DNA from: an uncultured Spirochaetales bacterium
Lineage (GTDB): Bacteria > Spirochaetota > Spirochaetia > Sphaerochaetales > Sphaerochaetaceae
DNA length: 7,118 nt
Direction of reading: 5' to 3'
Assembly (NCBI GenBank): GCA_947306375.1
Contig: CAMZGJ010000061.1
Coordinates: 1-7,118, forward strand
This document shows, one piece after another, positions 1 through 5,919 of this stretch. Position 1 is the first letter of the stretch. Every line of letters starts with the position of its first letter. The translations under genes were made by a program, and so were the position numbers. The notes under the pieces are model-generated. The model was not told the origin of the DNA and did not search any database. It worked only from the letters and a program-made list of their open reading frames with translations.

Positions 1-32
1 ACATCTTTAGGTAGTTGCGTTATTGCAAACAT
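1..32 (-). CDS. 5' end of an unidentified minus-strand gene (partial)
   Basis: Only the first ten codons and part of an eleventh are inside the window, reading MFAITQLPKD and continuing off the left edge. The start is the ATG whose complement is at 30-32. It is well supported: on the minus strand an AAGGGAG Shine-Dalgarno sequence (complement of 40-46) sits 7 bases before it, the best ribosome binding site in the window. A plausible -10 box (TATACT, complement of 103-108) lies further upstream. The gene is divergent from mrp and shares its control region. The visible residues do not identify a family, so no function is proposed. The call rests on the start signals, not on similarity. Confidence 0.6.
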   Translation of the reverse strand, partial: MFAITQLPKD

Positions 33-61
33 AACCGTTCTCCCTTAAATAAAATTCCAGA

Positions 62-78
62 CGGCGTGCAAAACGCCG
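62..78 (-). promoter_or_regulatory. hairpin in the predicted 5' leader of the minus-strand gene
   Basis: CGGCGT (62-67) and ACGCCG (73-78) form a perfect 6-bp GC-rich stem with a 5-base loop. Read on the minus strand it falls between the predicted start of transcription (about 96) and the ribosome binding site (40-46), and is followed by TCTGGAATTTTATTT. The interrupted T-rich stretch after the stem makes an attenuator or an mRNA-stability element possible. It could instead be chance, since only one short stem is involved. On the plus strand the trailing sequence, AATCTTTCTC, is a weaker terminator match. Confidence 0.4.
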
Positions 79-102
79 AATCTTTCTCAAAGCATATTCT
101 AT

Positions 103-131
103 AGTATAAGAACGATTATTGACAATACAAA
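103..131 (-). promoter_or_regulatory. candidate promoter for the minus-strand gene at 1-32
   Basis: On the minus strand a TATACT hexamer (complement of 103-108) matches five of six bases of the -10 consensus. The -35 is poor: the best 16-17 base spacing gives TTGTAT or TTTGTA around 125-131. Transcription would begin near 95-97, giving a leader of about 65 bases before the ATG at 32. It sits back to back with the mrp promoter, whose -35 is at 119-124, so the two would compete for polymerase or share a regulator. Not tested. Confidence 0.4.
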
Positions 132-147
132 CCGGTGCTTGTCTAAA
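119..147 (+). promoter_or_regulatory. sigma70-type promoter for the mrp operon
   Basis: A perfect TTGACA -35 box is at 119-124. After an ideal 17-base spacer comes TCTAAA at 142-147, which matches four of six bases of TATAAT. Transcription would start near 154, giving a leader of about 57 bases before the ATG at 211. One copy of a 12-base direct repeat (145-156) spans the end of the -10 box and the start point, a position where a repressor could act. Confidence 0.55.
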
Positions 148-198
148 ACCGGCCGCATTGTTATCTTTTGACTGTAAGGCACGGCAAAAACCGGCCGC
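145..198 (+). repeat. 12-base direct repeat AAAACCGGCCGC, two copies
   Basis: AAAACCGGCCGC occurs at 145-156 and again at 187-198, 42 bases apart start to start, which is about four helical turns. A shorter part, AAACCGG, also occurs at 129-135 in the spacer of the mrp promoter. The first full copy overlaps the -10 box and predicted start site; the second ends just before the ribosome binding site at 201-206. The core CGGCCG is palindromic. The placement suits an operator pair, but no known regulator motif is recognised, and 12 bases could be coincidence. Confidence 0.4.
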
Positions 199-210
199 GC
201 GGAGGACAAA

Positions 211-1092
211 ATGGCTGAATCCGAGAGCATGAGAATCTGCCGCAGAATGGACAGAATAGGCAGAAAAATAATGATAATGAGCGGCAAGGGCGGCGTGGGA
301 AAGACCACCGTCACGGTAAACCTGGCCAAGGCGCTGAGCCGTGCCGGATACAAGGTGGGCATACTGGACACGGACATCCATGGCCCCAACATTGCAAAGA
401 TGCTGGGCTGTGAAAACGCAGTCCTGGAGGGCTCGGAAGGGGAAATCCAGCCCGTGACCGTACAGGGCATGAAGGTTGTTAGCCTTAGCTTTGCACTTGA
501 AAACCCCTCGGACGCCATAGTCTTCAGAGGCCCCATGAAACTCAACGTCATAAAGCAGTTCCTTGCCGACGTGAACTGGGGAGACCTGGACTACCTTCTC
601 ATAGACACACCGCCGGGAACCGGCGATGAACAGCTGGCCGCCGCGCAGAACATTCCGGCACTTGCAGGGTGCATAATTGTAACAACACCCCAGGCAGTGT
701 CCGTGCTTGACTCAAAGCGCACAGTGTCCTTTGCAAACCAGCTCAAACTCAGGGTTCTGGGCGTGGTTGAGAACATGAGCGGTCTTGTCTGCCCCCACTG
801 CGGCAAGATAATAGACGTCTTCGGAAAGGGCGGCGCGGAGAAGATGTGCATGGAGGAGGGCGTTCCCCTCATAGGCACAATTCCCCTTGAGGTGGGCCTT
901 CAGATTGAAAACGGCGGCACCGTGAGTGAGGACAGCCTCTCCGGTCAGGCTTTCATGAGCATAGCTCAGATTGTCCACAGCAGCACAAAGCCCCTGACCT
1001 CAAAGGACATAGGATATGTTCCCAGGGATGAGAGCTGCAGCCCGTCTGCCTGCGCATCCTGCACTGCGGACTGCCCGTCCAAGAAGGGCTGA
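211..1092 (+). CDS. mrp: Mrp/NBP35-family iron-sulfur cluster carrier ATPase
   Basis: This cytoplasmic P-loop ATPase of the MinD/Mrp family binds a [4Fe-4S] cluster between two subunits and passes it to apo-proteins. The 293-residue protein has the deviant Walker A motif GKGGVGKT (residues 25-32) with its signature lysine, DTDIHGPN (53-60), the IDTPPGTGDEQL switch region (131-142), and CPHC (C194, C197), the family's cluster-bridging pair. It lacks the N-terminal MIP18-like (DUF59) domain of long Mrp proteins. The C-terminal tail holds four clustered cysteines (C276, C281, C284, C288), an unusual position. The start at 211 is supported by GGAGGA at 201-206, 4 bases upstream; later Met codons at residues 7 and 13 lack such a site. 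It is the first gene of a three-gene operon. The family is certain; the partner proteins are unknown. Confidence 0.93.
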   Translation: MAESESMRICRRMDRIGRKIMIMSGKGGVGKTTVTVNLAKALSRAGYKVGILDTDIHGPNIAKMLGCENAVLEGSEGEIQPVTVQGMKVVSLSFALENPSDAIVFRGPMKLNVIKQFLADVNWGDLDYLLIDTPPGTGDEQLAAAQNIPALAGCIIVTTPQAVSVLDSKRTVSFANQLKLRVLGVVENMSGLVCPHCGKIIDVFGKGGAEKMCMEEGVPLIGTIPLEVGLQIENGGTVSEDSLSGQAFMSIAQIVHSSTKPLTSKDIGYVPRDESCSPSACASCTADCPSKKG

Positions 1093-1096
1093 AACC

Positions 1097-1708
1097 GTGA
1101 AAAAAGTAGATGAGCACACATTTGCCTCCGTCTCCGAGCTTGGCCCTGAAGAGAACCTGGTCTGGGAGGACAAAGAGCGTTCCCAGATGCTTAAAACGGT
1201 CATTTTTGATGTAAACAAGATCAGACGCCAGAGCACTGACGGACGCAGCGGAGACTTTATTGAGGTAAAGATAAAGCCATGCGTCAACGTCATTCCACTG
1301 TTCACCGGAACGGACGGAATAAAGCGTGTTGTAATGATAAGACAGTTCAGGCACGGCAGTGCGGATGTCACCTATGAGTTTCCCGGCGGTATTGTGGATG
1401 AGGGAGAGACGGCCGAACATGCCGCCCTCAGGGAGCTTGAGGAGGAAACCGGACTTGTTGCACACAAGCTTACAAAGACGGGGTGCGTGAACCCCAACTC
1501 GGCATTCATAAACGCCAGGGCCCACTTCTTTGTGGCGGAGGACCTTGAGGACACCGGTATAAGACATCCGGATGAAAATGAGCAGATGGAAACGGTAACC
1601 TTTGCGCTCTCGGAGTTGTTTGAAAAGACAGGAGACAAAGGCATGGACAACGGCATGATGCTCATTGCCGCCTTTCTCTTTCAGAAACTGCTTGCCCAAA
1701 GAGGATAA
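1097..1708 (+). CDS. Nudix hydrolase, ADP-ribose pyrophosphatase-like
   Basis: Predicted cytoplasmic Mg-dependent hydrolase of nucleoside diphosphates linked to another group, most likely ADP-ribose or a nucleotide sugar. With the GTG start the protein is 203 residues. The complete Nudix box G-x5-E-x7-RELEEETGL occupies residues 98-120, with the metal-binding glutamates in RELEEE (E113, E116, E117). The upstream segment VVMIRQFRHG (78-87) and EFPGG (94-98) are typical of the ADP-ribose pyrophosphatase/NudF group. I chose GTG at 1097 because AGAAGG (1082-1087) lies 9 bases before it and the gene then begins 4 bases after the mrp stop. An in-frame ATG at 1016 would add 27 Arg/Pro/Ala-rich residues that merely read mrp codons in another frame. 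Substrate is inferred from family only. Confidence 0.88.
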   Translation: MKKVDEHTFASVSELGPEENLVWEDKERSQMLKTVIFDVNKIRRQSTDGRSGDFIEVKIKPCVNVIPLFTGTDGIKRVVMIRQFRHGSADVTYEFPGGIVDEGETAEHAALRELEEETGLVAHKLTKTGCVNPNSAFINARAHFFVAEDLEDTGIRHPDENEQMETVTFALSELFEKTGDKGMDNGMMLIAAFLFQKLLAQRG

Positions 1709-1711
1709 AAG

Positions 1712-2446
1712 ATGAAAAAAAGCGTCTTATTTACAGTATTTTCAGTGTTTATTCTGGTTCTGCTTGCATCCTGCAGCACAACAAATCCTTCAAATTCAAC
1801 GGAAAGAACGGTCAGCGTGTCCGGTTCCGGAACGGTTAACCTCAGGGCTGACATGGTTACATTCACAGTCACCGTAAGTGAGACCAAGACCACAACCGCC
1901 AAGGCGCAGAAAGCGGCAAACACCAAGATGTCAAAGGTCCTTGAGATAATCAGATCCTTCGGAGTGACGGATGACAACATCTCCACAAGTTCCCTGAACT
2001 ATTCAACACAGTACAAGTGGACGGACGGAGAAGAGGTGCGCATCGGAGAGCAGGTGAGCCAGAGCGTTACCGTCAAGCTTGAGAACATAGATGTCTTCGG
2101 TTCTCTTGTGGACACCCTTGGCAGCACCGTTACGGGAATTGCCCTGAACAGGGTGAACTTTGAAGCCTCAGACTACACAAAGGCAGCCGAGCAGGCCAGA
2201 AAGCTTGCATATGAGAATGCAAGGGACAAGGCCATGGTCTATGCAGTTGCAAGCGGCATGGTTGTGGGGCGCCCCATAACCATTAATGACGGTTATGACA
2301 GCTACGGTTCGGTTCGCTACACAGTCTCTGATGCCAAGATGGCAAACTTTGAGGCTGCCGCAGCCGCAGGACCCCAGACTGAGACTCCCACAGGTCTTCT
2401 CAGCGTAACTGTGAACACCAGCGTTGTGTTTGAGCTGCTCAACTGA
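1712..2446 (+). CDS. SIMPL-domain (DUF541) lipoprotein
   Basis: A 244-residue envelope protein. The N-terminus is a lipoprotein signal: KK at 2-3, a hydrophobic stretch at 5-18, and a lipobox LASC ending at Cys21, where lipid would be attached after signal peptidase II cleavage. A short Ser/Thr/Asn-rich linker follows. Residues about 32-243 look like a SIMPL/DUF541 domain: RTVSVSGSGTVNLRADMVTF near the start, a helix with AKAQKAANTKM, GVTDDNISTSSL (84-95) and the ARKLAYENARDKA helix (162-174). The family's biochemical role is poorly known; relatives include the Brucella protein BP26. The start is fixed by AGAGGA (1700-1705), 6 bases upstream and inside the last codons of the Nudix gene. The 3-base gap makes it the third gene of the mrp operon. 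Confidence 0.85.
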   Translation: MKKSVLFTVFSVFILVLLASCSTTNPSNSTERTVSVSGSGTVNLRADMVTFTVTVSETKTTTAKAQKAANTKMSKVLEIIRSFGVTDDNISTSSLNYSTQYKWTDGEEVRIGEQVSQSVTVKLENIDVFGSLVDTLGSTVTGIALNRVNFEASDYTKAAEQARKLAYENARDKAMVYAVASGMVVGRPITINDGYDSYGSVRYTVSDAKMANFEAAAAAGPQTETPTGLLSVTVNTSVVFELLN

Positions 2447-2448
2447 AC

Positions 2449-3636
2449 CTAATCAAACAGAGGCCTGAGCCTCTTTATTGCCTCAAGGATAAGGCTTGAA
2501 GGCTGTGAAAGGCAGAGCCTTATCCCGTCAGGCATGTTGTAGTATTTCCCGTCCCTCCACATAACACCCGAGGCAATGCCTTTTTGGACAAGTTCAGACA
2601 GAGAAGTATTGTTTGAAGCACACCATTTGCTGAAATCCGGTGAGAGTATGTAGGTTCCCTCGCTCTTGAAAACACTTACTCCATCTATGGATGTGAAGAA
2701 ACTGCACATGCTGTCAATGTTGTATTCCAACACCTTTTTAAGCTCATTCATCCAGGCTCTCCCCTCCGGGCTGTAAGCTCCTATGAGAGCGTGCATGGAC
2801 AGGACGTTCATATTGTTGTAGTGACACTTTTCCTCAGCTTCCGTCAGAGCCTTTCTAAGGCGCGGATTCAGAACCACACTGTAACTACCTATCATTCCGG
2901 CCAGATTGAATGTCTTTGTGGGGGCATAGAATGCAATGGTTCTCTGCGCCGCATCCGTGCTGACTGAGGCTGTGGGTATGTGGGTGTTCCCGTAAAGCGT
3001 GAGATCAGACCAGATTTCATCCGAAATTACAGTCAGGTCATGTTTTGCAAAGAGCCTCAAGGCTTGTTGAAGCTCTTCGCGTGTCCACACCCTTCCCGAC
3101 GGGTTGTGCGGGGAACAGAAGAGCACAACATGTATGTTGTTGTCCCTTATCTTCTTTTCCATATCGCGCAGGTCCATGCGCGGAACACCCCGGTGGTCCT
3201 TTTTCAGGGGGCTTAACACCATGCGGTAGCCCAAGCCCTCCAGAACATGGATAAAGCCGTTGTAAGTGGGACTGTGGAGCAGGATGGGGCTGCCCGGTGC
3301 GGCCAGAAGACGCAGTGCACTTGCAACGCCGCCCAGAACTCCGTTCTCATAGCCCACAGTTTCTTTTGAAGGGCCGTCCCAGCCGTAGGATTCCTCATGC
3401 CAGCGAGCAATAGAGTTGTAATACTCCTCCGAAGGCAGAAAGTAGCCGTAGACGGGGTGCTCCATGCGTTTACTGATGTGTTCGGTTACAGCCGGAGCAG
3501 TTGCGAAGCCCATGTCCGCAACCCACAGCGGGATTCGTTTTTCCTGCACGGCGGCACTGAATTCGCTGTCCTGAACATCCTGCGAGATGCTGTCCATGTT
3601 ATGTCTGTTGTATATTGTGGTGAAATCGTAGGCCAT
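2449..3636 (-). CDS. malY: PLP-dependent C-S lyase / aminotransferase, MalY/PatB (cystalysin) type
   Basis: A 395-residue fold-type I PLP enzyme, probably a cystathionine beta-lyase or cysteine desulfhydrase that cleaves the C-S bond of cystathionine or cysteine to pyruvate, ammonia and a thiol or sulfide. The start MAYDFTT resembles PatB/MalY and Treponema cystalysin. Landmarks are LWVADMGF (37-44), PTYNGF (123-128) with the ring-stacking tyrosine, FCSPHNPSGRVW (173-184) with N178, ISDEIWSDL (204-212) with D206, the Schiff-base lysine K241 in APTKTFNLAG, and R373 in IRLCLSQPSS for the substrate carboxylate. The reading frame stays open upstream to 3834, but that would run into gpsA and through a perfect -10 box, so ATG at 3636 is preferred. 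There is no Shine-Dalgarno sequence. It converges on the lipoprotein gene with 2 bases between stops. An aminotransferase role cannot be excluded. Confidence 0.87.
   Translation of the reverse strand: MAYDFTTIYNRHNMDSISQDVQDSEFSAAVQEKRIPLWVADMGFATAPAVTEHISKRMEHPVYGYFLPSEEYYNSIARWHEESYGWDGPSKETVGYENGVLGGVASALRLLAAPGSPILLHSPTYNGFIHVLEGLGYRMVLSPLKKDHRGVPRMDLRDMEKKIRDNNIHVVLFCSPHNPSGRVWTREELQQALRLFAKHDLTVISDEIWSDLTLYGNTHIPTASVSTDAAQRTIAFYAPTKTFNLAGMIGSYSVVLNPRLRKALTEAEEKCHYNNMNVLSMHALIGAYSPEGRAWMNELKKVLEYNIDSMCSFFTSIDGVSVFKSEGTYILSPDFSKWCASNNTSLSELVQKGIASGVMWRDGKYYNMPDGIRLCLSQPSSLILEAIKRLRPLFD
2459..2479. terminator. small terminator-like hairpin between convergent genes, inside malY coding sequence
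   Basis: AGAGGC (2459-2464) and GCCTCT (2469-2474) form a 6-bp stem with a four-base CTGA loop. On the plus strand it lies 12 bases after the lipoprotein stop and continues into CTTTATTG, a reasonable weak U-tract. On the minus strand it is followed by GTTTGATTAG, a weaker one. It is embedded in the final codons of the convergent aminotransferase-like gene. It is the only terminator candidate seen near this junction; the stem is short, so termination may be partial. Confidence 0.45.
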
Positions 3637-3642
3637 GGCCGT

Positions 3643-3651
3643 ATTATAGCA
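3643..3651 (-). promoter_or_regulatory. extended -10 promoter of malY, predicted leaderless
   Basis: Read on the minus strand this is TGCTATAAT, a perfect extended -10 box. No good -35 is present (TTTTCC at 16-base spacing is the best). Only six bases, ACGGCC, lie between the box and the ATG, so the expected first transcribed base is the A of the start codon. No purine-rich ribosome binding site exists in those six bases. Confidence 0.6.
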
Positions 3652-3652
3652 G

Positions 3653-3681
3653 TTGGAATAAAACGGAAAAACAGTTACAGT
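3653..3681 (+). promoter_or_regulatory. candidate promoter for gpsA
   Basis: TTGGAA (3653-3658) and TACAGT (3676-3681) are 17 bases apart, and each matches four of six consensus bases. Transcription would start near 3688, leaving a leader of about 22 bases that contains the AGAGGT ribosome binding site (3699-3704). The -35 lies directly beside the divergent malY -10 box (3643-3651), so the two promoters probably cannot both be fully occupied at once. Confidence 0.45.
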
Positions 3682-3709
3682 AGAAAAAAACACAGCACAG
3701 AGGTCAATT

Positions 3710-4714
3710 ATGGCAAAGGTGGGAATACTTGGAACCGGAACCTGGGGAACCGCCCTCGGAACACTTCTCAGCACAAACGGACACAACGTGCGCATGTGGT
3801 CTCCCGTACCCGGTGAAATTGAAAATCTTGACAAAAAAAGGGTTCATCCCAATCTCCCCGGAACACAGATTCCCCGGAATATAGTTTTTTCCTCGGATAT
3901 TCAGAGCGTAATCAGCAGCGCCGAGGTTGTGGTCTTTGCAGTCCCGTCTGTCTTCATGAGGCCCACCGCCGAACAGGCAGTGCACTTCATAGAAAACAGC
4001 CAGACGGTGGTTACCGTGGTAAAAGGAATTGAAAGCGGCACCCTCTTCACAATGAGTGAAATTCTGGAAGACGTCTTTATCCCTGAGCGCAAACGCCCGG
4101 CCATAGTGGCTCTTTCAGGCCCCACCCACGCAGAGGAAGTGGCCGTCTGCCTGCCCACCGCAATTGTTGCGGCAAGCGGAAACCCCATAGCCGCCGAGCA
4201 GGTGAGAAACATCTTCAGCACCAACTATTTCAAGGTCTACGTCAACGGAGACACTCGCGGCTGTGAGCTGTGCGGCGCACTGAAAAACATCATTGCACTG
4301 GCCTGCGGTATATCTTCCGGCCTTGGCTACGGAGACAACGCAAAGGCCGCCATCATGGTCCGCGGTCTTGCGGAGATAACCGCGCTGGGCACAAGAATGG
4401 GCTGCACCGAGCAGACCTTTGCCGGCCTTGCGGGAATAGGAGACCTTATTGTAACGGCCACCAGTGAGCACAGCCGCAACAACCGCGCCGGACGCCTTCT
4501 TGGCCAGGGCATTGCCCCGGCCGATGTCCTTTCCAAAGTGGGCATGGTTGTTGAAGGCATCAACGCCCTTCCTGCCGCAATGCAGCTTATGGAAAAGTTC
4601 GGAATGGAGCTTCCCATAATCCGCGCCGTAAACGCAGTGGTCAACCGTGGAGCACACCCCCGGGATGTTATCCAAAGCATAATGCAGGATCCGAGAAAAC
4701 TGGAACGCAGTTGA
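3710..4714 (+). CDS. gpsA: Glycerol-3-phosphate dehydrogenase [NAD(P)+]
   Basis: Cytoplasmic enzyme that reduces dihydroxyacetone phosphate to sn-glycerol-3-phosphate, the backbone for phospholipid synthesis. At 334 residues it has the usual family length. The N-terminal Rossmann domain begins with VGILGTGTWGTALG (4-17), containing the GxGxWG dinucleotide motif at 8-13. Further landmarks are VVKGIE (103-108) with K105, LSGPTHAEEV (135-144), the catalytic lysine K192 in GALKNIIALACGI, GLGYGDNAKAAIMVRG (204-219), AGIGDLIVT (241-249) with D245, and SRNNRAG (255-261). The ATG at 3710 has AGAGGT at 3699-3704, 5 bases away, and begins exactly at the Rossmann strand. The start region is divergent from malY. 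nagA follows after 26 bases, with a promoter of its own in the gap, so the two may be co-transcribed only in part. Confidence 0.96.
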   Translation: MAKVGILGTGTWGTALGTLLSTNGHNVRMWSPVPGEIENLDKKRVHPNLPGTQIPRNIVFSSDIQSVISSAEVVVFAVPSVFMRPTAEQAVHFIENSQTVVTVVKGIESGTLFTMSEILEDVFIPERKRPAIVALSGPTHAEEVAVCLPTAIVAASGNPIAAEQVRNIFSTNYFKVYVNGDTRGCELCGALKNIIALACGISSGLGYGDNAKAAIMVRGLAEITALGTRMGCTEQTFAGLAGIGDLIVTATSEHSRNNRAGRLLGQGIAPADVLSKVGMVVEGINALPAAMQLMEKFGMELPIIRAVNAVVNRGAHPRDVIQSIMQDPRKLERS

Positions 4715-4723
4715 ATCACTTGG

Positions 4724-4732
4724 TGGTATAAT
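4724..4732 (+). promoter_or_regulatory. extended -10 promoter of nagA, predicted leaderless or nearly so
   Basis: TGGTATAAT is a perfect extended -10 box in the 26-base gap between gpsA and nagA. The -35 position at 17-base spacing (4704-4709, AACGCA) does not match, as is common for extended -10 promoters. Eight bases (ATCCGTGT) separate the box from the ATG at 4741, so transcription should begin at about 4739-4741. No ribosome binding site precedes the start; GGTGG at 4722-4726 is 14 bases away and part of the promoter. Confidence 0.6.
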
Positions 4733-4740
4733 ATCCGTGT

Positions 4741-5919
4741 ATGGAAAAAAACAAACCTCTTGCAATTATCAATGCAAACCTGAAAACCGGTTACACTGTC
4801 ATTCCGGACAGCGGTGTTTTTGTAAATGAATACGGCCTGATTGCAGATGTCTTCAAGATGTCACGCTACCCCAAGAAGGACTTCCCTGAAGACACCCGCG
4901 TTTATGACGCCCAGGGGAGCACCGTAACTCCCGGCCTGATAGACACCCACATCCACGGCATAGGCGGCTACGGAACCGAGGACATGAAAACAGAGTCCGT
5001 TCTGGGCATGTCCGAGGAGCTGATAAAGTACGGAATAACAGCCTTCCTTCCCACAATCTACCCTGACGGAGAGGAGAAGATTTTCCGCTCTGAGGAGGCC
5101 ATCCTCAACGCCATGGGAAACGAGAAGGGCGCAAGAATCATGGGAATAAACGTGGAGGGACCCTTCATTTCCACAAAGAGGCCCGGAGCCCTTCCGGTAG
5201 AGTCCATAAGCGAGGTGGACATTCCGTACTTTGACAGGATAATAGACCATGGACGCGGACATGTTGTCTGCATGACCGTTGCTCCTGAGCTTAAAAACAT
5301 GCATGACCTGGCTCTCAGAGCCATGGAAAGGGGAGTTGTCCTTCTTGCAGGACACACAAACGCCTCCTATGAGAACATGATAGAGGGCATGCAGTGCGGA
5401 ATTCTGCACTCCACCCACTTCTTCAACGCAATGAGCCGTCTGCACCACCGCAACCCCGGTGCGGTAGGTGCCATAATGATCAATCCCGAGATGTGCTGTG
5501 AGGTTATTGCAGACGGAGTGCACGTCCACAGTGAACTTGTAAAACTTCTCACCAGGCTCAAACCCGCAGAGAACATTGTTCTGATTACTGACAGCCTCAA
5601 GCCCACGGGCCAGAAGGCGGACAAACTCTACGCAAACGGCGTTGAGGTTACTCTTTCAGAGGAAGGAGCGTTTGTTTCCGCCGCTGACAACACCCTTCTG
5701 AACGGCAGTGCCCTTACTCTCAACAAGGCCATAGAGAACATGAAGGAATGGGGCGTGAATCCTGACATCTCAATCCAGATGGCAACTGCCAACCCTGCCA
5801 GAATTTATAAGCGCAGTGACCTGGGCGCCCTTATCCCCGGCCGCAAGGCCGATATCTGCGTCTTTGACGGAGAATTCAACCCCAAAGCGGTGTTTGTAGG
5901 CGGAATTCGCAAGTTGTAA
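4741..5919 (+). CDS. nagA: N-acetylglucosamine-6-phosphate deacetylase
   Basis: Amidohydrolase that removes the acetyl group from N-acetylglucosamine-6-phosphate, giving glucosamine-6-phosphate and acetate, in amino-sugar catabolism and cell-wall recycling. The 392-residue protein shows TPGLIDTHIHG (63-73) with the metal-binding pair H70/H72, VEGPFIS (138-144) with E139, LAGHTNASY (202-210) with H205, STHFFNAMSRLHHRNPGAVG (224-243) with H226, the catalytic aspartate D284 in LITDSLKPTG, and LGALIPGRKADICVFDG (361-377) in the small beta domain. The HxH pair suggests a two-metal site; from memory, E. coli NagA lacks this pair. The ATG at 4741 is the natural start, since the next Met is residue 40, inside the small domain, but it has no Shine-Dalgarno sequence. 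nagB and sugar transport genes are not in the window. Confidence 0.93.
   Translation: MEKNKPLAIINANLKTGYTVIPDSGVFVNEYGLIADVFKMSRYPKKDFPEDTRVYDAQGSTVTPGLIDTHIHGIGGYGTEDMKTESVLGMSEELIKYGITAFLPTIYPDGEEKIFRSEEAILNAMGNEKGARIMGINVEGPFISTKRPGALPVESISEVDIPYFDRIIDHGRGHVVCMTVAPELKNMHDLALRAMERGVVLLAGHTNASYENMIEGMQCGILHSTHFFNAMSRLHHRNPGAVGAIMINPEMCCEVIADGVHVHSELVKLLTRLKPAENIVLITDSLKPTGQKADKLYANGVEVTLSEEGAFVSAADNTLLNGSALTLNKAIENMKEWGVNPDISIQMATANPARIYKRSDLGALIPGRKADICVFDGEFNPKAVFVGGIRKL

Noticed and set aside
7..381. 124-codon minus-strand frame across the mrp start and the left control region
   Set aside because: It overlaps the mrp start and promoter and has no recognisable domain; the frame starting at 32 has a far better ribosome binding site.
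953..1699. 248-codon open frame on the minus strand opposite the Nudix gene
   Set aside because: No recognisable motifs; it mirrors a well-supported Nudix gene with a complete Nudix box and a good ribosome binding site.
3718..3764. Repeated GGAAC units at the start of gpsA
   Set aside because: They encode the conserved GTGTWGTALGT nucleotide-binding motif, so the repetition is explained by the protein.
3637..3834. N-terminal extension of malY by 66 residues up to 3834
   Set aside because: It would overlap the start of gpsA by 125 bases, has no similarity to the MalY N-terminus, and contains a perfect -10 box just before the ATG at 3636.
4115..4765. 216-codon open frame on the minus strand opposite gpsA
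   Set aside because: Cys/Gly/His-rich composition with no domain; it lies across certain gpsA coding sequence and the nagA promoter.
4861..5529. 222-codon open frame on the minus strand opposite nagA
   Set aside because: No family features; explained by codon bias of nagA on the other strand.
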